Positions 60,156 to 64,000 of a DNA stretch of 64,000 nucleotides are shown in pieces. A model generated the notes under the pieces. The model had not been told where the DNA came from. It saw only the letters and a program-made list of their open reading frames with translations, and searched no databases. Numbering within the stretch: the stretch's first letter is position 1; every line of letters starts with the position of its first letter. The stretch is from contig NZ_CANRKH010000014.1 in assembly GCF_947631165.1 (NCBI RefSeq), forward strand, positions 1-64,000, in the 5' to 3' direction. Source of the stretch: an uncultured Dysosmobacter sp. GTDB taxonomy: Bacteria; Bacillota; Clostridia; Oscillospirales; Oscillospiraceae. A program made the position numbers and the translations under genes.

Positions 60156-60509
60156 TCAGGAAAGACCTTTGCTGAGGAGGTAGAGACAGAGCTGGTTCAT
60201 GCTGATCCCCTCGTCAGCGGAACGCTGGGCCAGCAGCTTGTGGAGGCTTTTGGGAATGCGGAGTTTGAACTGGCCGCTGAAATCCTCCAGTCTGGCAGGC
60301 TCCGGGATGGGGGCGCCGTCCTCCAGGCAGGCGGTGAACCAGGCCTTTTTCGCGTCCTCGATCATCTGGAAGCCCTCTTCCACGGTATTTGCGGAGGTGA
60401 CACAGCCTGGAAGCTCCGGGCAGTGGAGGGCATAGCCGCCCTCTTCCTCGTCGGGGATCACCTCCACCCGGTAGGGCAGGGACATATAGTATTGCAGATC
60501 CTTCTCCAT
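60156..60509 (-). CDS. hicB: HicB antitoxin
   Basis: 117 residues. The partial RNase-H-like fold is evident from PYRVEVIPDEEEGGYALHCPELPGCVT…TVEEGFQMIEDAKKAWF. The C-terminus (FKLRIPKSLHKLLAQRSADEGISMNQLCLYLLSKGL) is a ribbon-helix-helix DNA-binding region. It neutralises HicA and represses the operon. ATG 60509 is favoured since upstream codons lack family similarity. It lies 28 bp after hicA. Confidence 0.92.
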   Translation of the reverse strand: MEKDLQYYMSLPYRVEVIPDEEEGGYALHCPELPGCVTSANTVEEGFQMIEDAKKAWFTACLEDGAPIPEPARLEDFSGQFKLRIPKSLHKLLAQRSADEGISMNQLCLYLLSKGLS

Positions 60510-60537
60510 AACAAACCGCCTCCAACGGCCAGACGTG

Positions 60538-60786
60538 TCATTCCTCCGATTCCAAATACTGTTGGACGGCCTCTGCCACCAATTTGATATACGCACGGTT
60601 CATGGGCGATTGCTTCGGGATCGTGATGGGCATACACCCGGATTTTCGAAACGTATAGTGGCTGCTGCCTCCGCGGGGCTGTTCACACTGGTAGCCGATG
60701 CTTTCCAGGGCCTTGCATAGATCGTCAAACCGGAGATTGGGGCTTTTTTCCAAAATGGCTGTAACAAGTTTATCCCACTTACTCAT
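60538..60786 (-). CDS. hicA: HicA toxin (mRNA interferase)
   Basis: 82 residues. RGGSSHYTFRKSGCMPITIPKQSPMNRAYIKLV contains the catalytic His in the dsRBD-like fold. It cuts mRNA unless bound by HicB. AGGAGGAAT lies upstream. The gene order hicA-hicB is the common one. Confidence 0.92.
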   Translation of the reverse strand: MSKWDKLVTAILEKSPNLRFDDLCKALESIGYQCEQPRGGSSHYTFRKSGCMPITIPKQSPMNRAYIKLVAEAVQQYLESEE

Positions 60787-60976
60787 TTTTTATTCCTCCT
60801 GCATATGAGAGATAAGTAATAATCAAAAGATCTGTGATTCGGGAAGCATTAAAAGTTGAGAAATAAAAATAAGTTTTGAGATTTAAGTGTTAGATGTTTG
60901 AAAGTTAAGTTTTGAGTTTTGAATTTTGAATTTTAAAGATGAAGTTTGATCATGTTGATTCCTTCCCGATATCTGG

Positions 60977-61006
60977 ATTATAGCATGGTGTCATATATGG
61001 TGTCAA
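60977..61006 (-). promoter_or_regulatory. Promoter and likely operator of hicAB
   Basis: On the minus strand TTGACA, 18-nt spacer, TATAAT. The spacer contains a direct repeat of GACACCAT separated by ATAT, a fitting HicB operator. Leader about 180 nt. Confidence 0.7.
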
Positions 61007-61050
61007 GCGGAAATTTCGCTTTTGAAATCTGCGCCGTTTAAACAGGGATC

Positions 61051-61150
61051 CCAAAAATGCTTGCATTTTTGGAAAGAGGAGGAGCGGCAAAACGAGTGAG
61101 TTTTCAGTGAAACTGGAAACGAACGATGTGGAGCTTGCTCCGACGACGGC
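61051..61150 (+). repeat. Structured leader element, copy D
   Basis: Hairpin 1 CCAAAAATGC / GCATTTTTGG (61051-61072) differs wholly in sequence from other copies but keeps the position. GGAAAGAGGAGGAGC follows. Hairpin 2 GTTTTCAGT / ACTGGAAAC (61100-61120). The ATG of other copies is ACG here. Tail TGTGGAGCTTGCTCCGACGACG. Confidence 0.55.
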
Positions 61151-61386
61151 GGCGTGGATTTGAGAAGCGGATATACATATTAAAGAACGCGCGCGTGCGT
61201 TCTTTGCGGGACCTTTCAACGCCTATGTTTGAGATGAAAGAGATTTTCAGGGCCGGAGCGGGCGGAACGGCGGCACCCGGCCATGGGTGGAAAGTGGAGC
61301 GTGAGAGCGCTTTGCAAGATTTGTCAAGGACACTCCTGCGCGGGGGCGCGGGTACCTATGCTTTTATACGCGGAGGAGAAAACGTG

Positions 61387-61470
61387 ATGGGGAAGATATG
61401 TTTTTGGGGCCCCCGCCGGAGCCCAGCGCAGCGGGTCCGGTGGGGAGAGGACGAACGCCGAAATGAGTGA
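61387..61470 (+). CDS. Mini-ORF running into leader element copy E
   Basis: 27 residues (MGKICFWGPRRSPAQRVRWG…RRNE), ATG 61387 with GGAGGAG upstream. The tail is encoded by element copy E. The stop overlaps the start of a second 15-codon frame (MSEFSARRERGIWRK, 61463-61510), which ends 5 bp before the HUH gene start. Likely a leader peptide or a by-product of the element. Confidence 0.3.
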   Translation: MGKICFWGPRRSPAQRVRWGEDERRNE

Positions 61471-61515
61471 GTTCTCGGCTAGACGGGAACGAGGGATATG
61501 GAGGAAGTGAGGACG
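61411..61515 (+). repeat. Structured leader element, copy E
   Basis: Hairpin 1 CCCCGCCGGA / TCCGGTGGGG (61411-61445), loop GCCCAGCGCAGCGGG. GAGAGGACGA and ATGAGTGAG follow. Hairpin 2 GTTCTCG / CGGGAAC (61471-61490). The tail GGAGGAAGTGAGGACG precedes ATG 61516. Confidence 0.75.
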
Positions 61516-62337
61516 ATGTACATGGTGACAAAGATCGTCAGCGGGAACGTGGTGGAGCGGAGAAAGACCAGGATCGTCCGGCAGCCGGCCAAGCGGGGAA
61601 GCCGTGTGCGGGGGAACAGCAGCGAGCGGAAGATCGTGGGGAACCGGGAGTATGCCAAGCTGGCCCTGGCCAGGACCATCAACTGCAACATGACGCCGGG
61701 GGACCTGTGGCTGACGGCCAAATTCGACGCCGCCGGGCTGGAGACTGTGGGCGGGACATTTGAGGGCGCCCGGAAGGCAGGGCGGAAATTCATTGACCGG
61801 CTGGTGTACCGCATGAGAAAGCTGGGGCTGGTGTGCAAGTGGTTTCTGGCGGCGTCGGAGATCGACGGGGAGACGGGGGAGCTGGTGCGGCCCCACGTCC
61901 ACATCATCATCACCGGGGAGGGCTTTGAGATCCGGGAGAAGCAGCTGTACTTCGGGGCGGAGCTGGTGGACGATATCTGGGGGCTGGGGACCGTGGACTG
62001 GCAGCCTCTGCGGCACCAGCAGGACTATTACCCTCTGGCGGCCTATCTGGTGAACCAGGCCCGTGGCGTGGCGGACGAAAAGAAATGGACCTGTTCCCGG
62101 AACATGAGCAAGCCCAAGGTATCCCGGGAGATCGTCACCAGCGGCGGCCAGCTGCGCGTTCCGGCGGGCGCTGTGGAGCTGCCAGGGACCCGGTATGACC
62201 CGGAGAAGGGCCAGAACTTTGTGCGGTACATACCCAAGACCAGAGATCCCCGGCGGAAGGTGGGCGGACACAAGGAGATGGCCCTGGCCATGGCGGATAA
62301 GGACGGTGAAGGGGGCGGATGGAATGAGCTTCCGTAA
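61516..62337 (+). CDS. HUH-type replication protein (phage Rep / G2P-like)
   Basis: 273 residues. RPHVHIIITGEGF contains the HUH metal motif (HVH). QQDYYPLAAYLVNQARG supplies candidate catalytic tyrosines. NCNMTPGDLWLTAKFD and FIDRLVYRMRKLG are typical of Rep-like phage and plasmid proteins. It would nick DNA to start rolling-circle-type replication. ATG 61516 follows element E. Its end overlaps the HTH gene. Confidence 0.78.
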   Translation: MYMVTKIVSGNVVERRKTRIVRQPAKRGSRVRGNSSERKIVGNREYAKLALARTINCNMTPGDLWLTAKFDAAGLETVGGTFEGARKAGRKFIDRLVYRMRKLGLVCKWFLAASEIDGETGELVRPHVHIIITGEGFEIREKQLYFGAELVDDIWGLGTVDWQPLRHQQDYYPLAAYLVNQARGVADEKKWTCSRNMSKPKVSREIVTSGGQLRVPAGAVELPGTRYDPEKGQNFVRYIPKTRDPRRKVGGHKEMALAMADKDGEGGGWNELP

Positions 62338-62602
62338 GCTCCAGGGCGTGAATATACCGGAGGAGAAGCAGGGAGCGGTCCGGTTTGCCTGCCTGACCGC
62401 TGAGGATCAACCGAAGATCATCCGGGAAAAAATCGAAAGGCTCTGCCACGAGGTGGGAGGGCCTTATAGTGCTGCTTTGCGGGACGTGATGTGCAGCCGG
62501 AAGAGCATCACGGCTATCGCTGTGGAACATCACGTCAGCGAAAGCACGCTGTACCGGATGCGGAAAGAATTTTACGAAAGCTGGTATAGAAGGCGTGCGT
62601 AA
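62324..62602 (+). CDS. Phage HTH regulator (ArpU/late-activator-like)
   Basis: 92 residues. The HTH at the C-terminus (SITAIAVEHHVSESTLYRMRKEFYESW) follows a helical segment (KIIREKIERLCHEVGGPYSAALRDVMC). Small sigma-like or ArpU-type proteins in this position, just before terS, usually activate late genes. ATG 62324 overlaps the Rep gene. Confidence 0.65.
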   Translation: MSFRKLQGVNIPEEKQGAVRFACLTAEDQPKIIREKIERLCHEVGGPYSAALRDVMCSRKSITAIAVEHHVSESTLYRMRKEFYESWYRRRA

Positions 62603-62629
62603 GGATCGCGGGCGGAAAATCCGCAAAGC

Positions 62630-62659
62630 GCTGGGGGCGTTAGGCTCCCAGCTTTTTTT
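62630..62659 (+). terminator. Terminator before the packaging genes
   Basis: Stem GCTGGG / CCCAGC (62630-62652) followed by seven T. It separates early and late transcription units. Confidence 0.8.
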
Positions 62660-62749
62660 CATGCCTGAAAAGTTGGTGATTTCAGACAGGTCATCTGTGC
62701 TACGCTATTATTAGCGAGAGTTATGATGCGCGGCGGGGGAGGTGTCTGC

Positions 62750-63226
62750 GTGGCGGAGAGGACAGAGGCTGAGAAGCTGGGGGCGGCGCTGAAGCCCAGG
62801 GAGCGGACCTTCGTGCGGGAGTATCTGGTGGACCTGTGCGGCACCAAGGCGGCCATTCGGGCAGGGTACTCCGAGAAGTCCGCCGCCAGCCAGGCCAGCC
62901 GCCTGCTGCGTAAGCCGGAAATTCGGGCCTACCGGGACGCGCTGCTGCAGGAGCAGTTCGACGCTATCGGCATCACAAAGCACTCTATCGCGGCGGAGGT
63001 CTGGAAGCTGTATGAGCGATGCACCCAGCAGAGGCCGGTGAAGATCTGGGACAGCCAGAAGCACGACTATGTGTTCGCCGGACTGTGGGAGTTTGACGTG
63101 AAGGGCGCTTTGAAGGCCCTGGACATGCTGCGGCAGATGCTGCCGGAGATGGGGAAGGACGAGGACGGCGGCGGGCCGAGCCTGGAAGATATGGTCATGG
63201 GCGGGACATCTGGAAGAGAGTTTTAA
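62750..63226 (+). CDS. terS: Terminase small subunit
   Basis: 158 residues. LKPRERTFVREYLVDLCGTKAAIRAGYSEKSAASQASRLLRKPEIRAYRDAL is the standard small-terminase DNA-binding HTH. A C-terminal oligomerisation part follows. GTG 62750 has GGGGGAGG upstream; ATG 62723 has none. It recognises phage DNA for packaging. terL lies upstream, not downstream as usual. Confidence 0.9.
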   Translation: MAERTEAEKLGAALKPRERTFVREYLVDLCGTKAAIRAGYSEKSAASQASRLLRKPEIRAYRDALLQEQFDAIGITKHSIAAEVWKLYERCTQQRPVKIWDSQKHDYVFAGLWEFDVKGALKALDMLRQMLPEMGKDEDGGGPSLEDMVMGGTSGREF

Positions 63227-63271
63227 AGCGCGGCGGAGACGGCTCTGCGGAATATGGAGGTTGAAAGAACG

Positions 63272-63373
63272 ATGGCAAAGCGGAACGATGAAAAGACGCT
63301 GGGCAATGGGGGACCCCGCGAAAGCCCAGCGAAGCGGGTTTCGTGGGGAGAGGAGGGACGACGGAATGAGTGA
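63272..63373 (+). CDS. Mini-ORF running into leader element copy F
   Basis: 33 residues (MAKRNDEKTLGNGG PRESPAKRVSWG…RRNE), with GGAGG about 10 nt upstream. The last 21 codons are encoded by element copy F. The stop overlaps the portal start, so it could couple translation. Confidence 0.35.
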   Translation: MAKRNDEKTLGNGGPRESPAKRVSWGEEGRRNE

Positions 63374-63419
63374 GAAGGCGGCAAAGACGGCTTCGAAGGA
63401 TATGCAGTCCGTCCTGACG
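63314..63419 (+). repeat. Structured leader element, copy F
   Basis: Hairpin 1 CCCCGCGAAA / TTTCGTGGGG (63314-63348), loop GCCCAGCGAAGCGGG. Then GAGAGGAGGG and ATGAGTGAG; here this ATG is the portal start. The remainder (GAAGGATATGCAG…CTGACGATG) still aligns with copy E but is coding. Confidence 0.75.
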
Positions 63420-64000
63420 ATGTGGCAAGAGCGGCTGCGGCGGGCGGAGGAGGCCTACAGCGGGGAGCAGAGCCGGATGCTGCGCCGGGAACAGCTGGTG
63501 GACGGCAGCCATGAAATTTTGACCCGAGACGGCAAGAAGGCCAAAAAGCAGGCGGAGCACGTGCGGAACGTGTGCTTTGAGGTGGTGGAGACCCAGGTGG
63601 ACAGCAACATCCCCCAGCCCAAGGTAACGGCCATCCGGCAGGAGGACGAGGGGCTGGCGAAGCTGATCGAGGACCTGCTGCGGAACCTGCTGGACCGGCT
63701 GCCCATGGAGCGGATCAACGACGAGGCGGAGCGCATCTGCCCCACTCAGGGCGGCTATGGCCTGCTGGTGGACTGGGACAGCGGGGCATCCGGCCGGGGC
63801 TGGATGGGGGCGCTGAAGGTGACGCTGCTGCATCCGCGGAAGATCGTGCCCCAGGATGGCGTCTACCAGGTAGCGGACATGGATTACATCTTCCTGAAGG
63901 ACGCCCAGACCAAGGCGCAGATCAAGCGGCGGTACGGCGTGGATCTGGAGAGCGAGACAGAGGAGGACCCGGACGCCCGGGCCCTGGGCGCGGGGGCCAG
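63366..64000 (+). CDS. Phage portal protein, N-terminal part
   Basis: 211 codons before the window edge. MWQERLRRAEEAYSGEQSRMLRREQLVDGS, then VRNVCFEVVETQVDSNIPQPKV and ICPTQGGYGLLVDWDSG fit clostridial phage portal proteins, the dodecameric DNA gate. ATG 63366 has AGGAGGG 8 nt upstream. The first about 18 residues are encoded by element F. It directly follows terS, as expected. Confidence 0.85.
   Translation, partial: MSEKAAKTASKDMQSVLTMWQERLRRAEEAYSGEQSRMLRREQLVDGSHEILTRDGKKAKKQAEHVRNVCFEVVETQVDSNIPQPKVTAIRQEDEGLAKLIEDLLRNLLDRLPMERINDEAERICPTQGGYGLLVDWDSGASGRGWMGALKVTLLHPRKIVPQDGVYQVADMDYIFLKDAQTKAQIKRRYGVDLESETEEDPDARALGAGA

Larger units (their letters stand above)
60787..61386. other. 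600-bp non-coding stretch between hicA and the HUH gene
   Basis: It holds an AT-rich TTTTGA-type simple region (60840-60950), the hicAB promoter, element copy D (61051-61150) and a hairpin AAAGAACGC / GCGTTCTTT at 61182-61205. No frame with a good start is seen until 61387. Confidence 0.7.
42275..64000. mobile_element. Prophage (left 21.7 kb) integrated in cotJC
   Basis: It contains a large serine recombinase at the left end, a divergent repressor/Cro-like switch, a string of small early genes, an HUH replication protein, HicAB, terminase large and small subunits and a portal protein that runs off the window. Defence and stability genes cluster next to the recombinase. No host genes are seen after 42275. 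The right end lies outside the window. Confidence 0.93.

Overview
The window comes from a GC-rich, endospore-forming Firmicute. The best fit is a gut clostridium of the Oscillospiraceae (Flavonifractor / Oscillibacter / Intestinimonas type). The reasons are the GC-rich codon use, the yicC-remA-gmk-rpoZ-priA-def-fmt-rsmB-rlmN-prpC-prkC-rsgA gene order typical of Firmicutes, several spore genes (spoVM, a sipL-like gene, spoIVA, yunB, a cotJC remnant), a PPi-type phosphofructokinase and strong Gram-positive Shine-Dalgarno sites. The genus cannot be fixed from sequence reading alone.

Positions 1-12259 hold one long plus-strand housekeeping block: RNA turnover, RemA, nucleotide metabolism, replication restart, formyl-Met processing, rRNA and tRNA modification, then the PrpC/PrkC phosphatase-kinase pair and RsgA. 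It ends in a 24-codon spoVM. Positions 12318-18515 add a SPOCS/LysM (SipL-like) coat protein and spoIVA, so three spore-coat basement-layer genes lie within 6.4 kb. Between them is a minus-strand amino-acid ABC operon whose binding protein looks circularly permuted. Positions 18576-33309 carry an Ogt-CPCC fusion, coaX, an ECF sigma/anti-sigma pair, an SLH polysaccharide deacetylase, divergent pfp and fba, an XRE membrane regulator, rnpB (RNase P RNA), murD and yunB. Positions 33425-41838 hold ligA, a siroheme-type sulfite/nitrite reductase, a Fec-type ABC transporter and a three-domain siroheme synthase/HemD fusion, which together form a coherent siroheme and iron locus.

From about 42275 to the right edge the window is a prophage. 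It is inserted inside cotJC, a manganese-catalase-type spore coat gene, whose 3' part remains at 41873-42278. The left end carries a large serine recombinase and then a stability/defence cluster: a type III toxin-antitoxin (promoter, about three 36-nt RNA repeats, terminator, ToxN-like toxin), an MNT/HEPN-type nucleotidyltransferase pair, and a membrane-anchored SWIM/Mrr-type nuclease. A lysogeny switch with repeated operator-like sites follows at 47.3-48.7 kb. The early region holds many small genes, a PcfK/AcrIIA9-like plus PcfJ pair and a DUF3102 coiled-coil protein. Terminase large subunit, a J-domain protein, ASCH and DUF551 proteins, a Gp49/DUF2829 (Tad2-like) fusion, HicAB, an HUH replication protein, a late HTH regulator, terminase small subunit and portal come next. 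The portal runs off the edge.

The most unusual signal is a dispersed structured element in the prophage (copies near 50.5, 53.5, 55.9, 56.9, 61.05, 61.4 and 63.3 kb). It has a hairpin with compensatory stem changes around a conserved loop, followed by a Shine-Dalgarno, an ATG-like start, a second hairpin and a second start. Most copies sit just before a phage gene, and one is translated inside the terminase.
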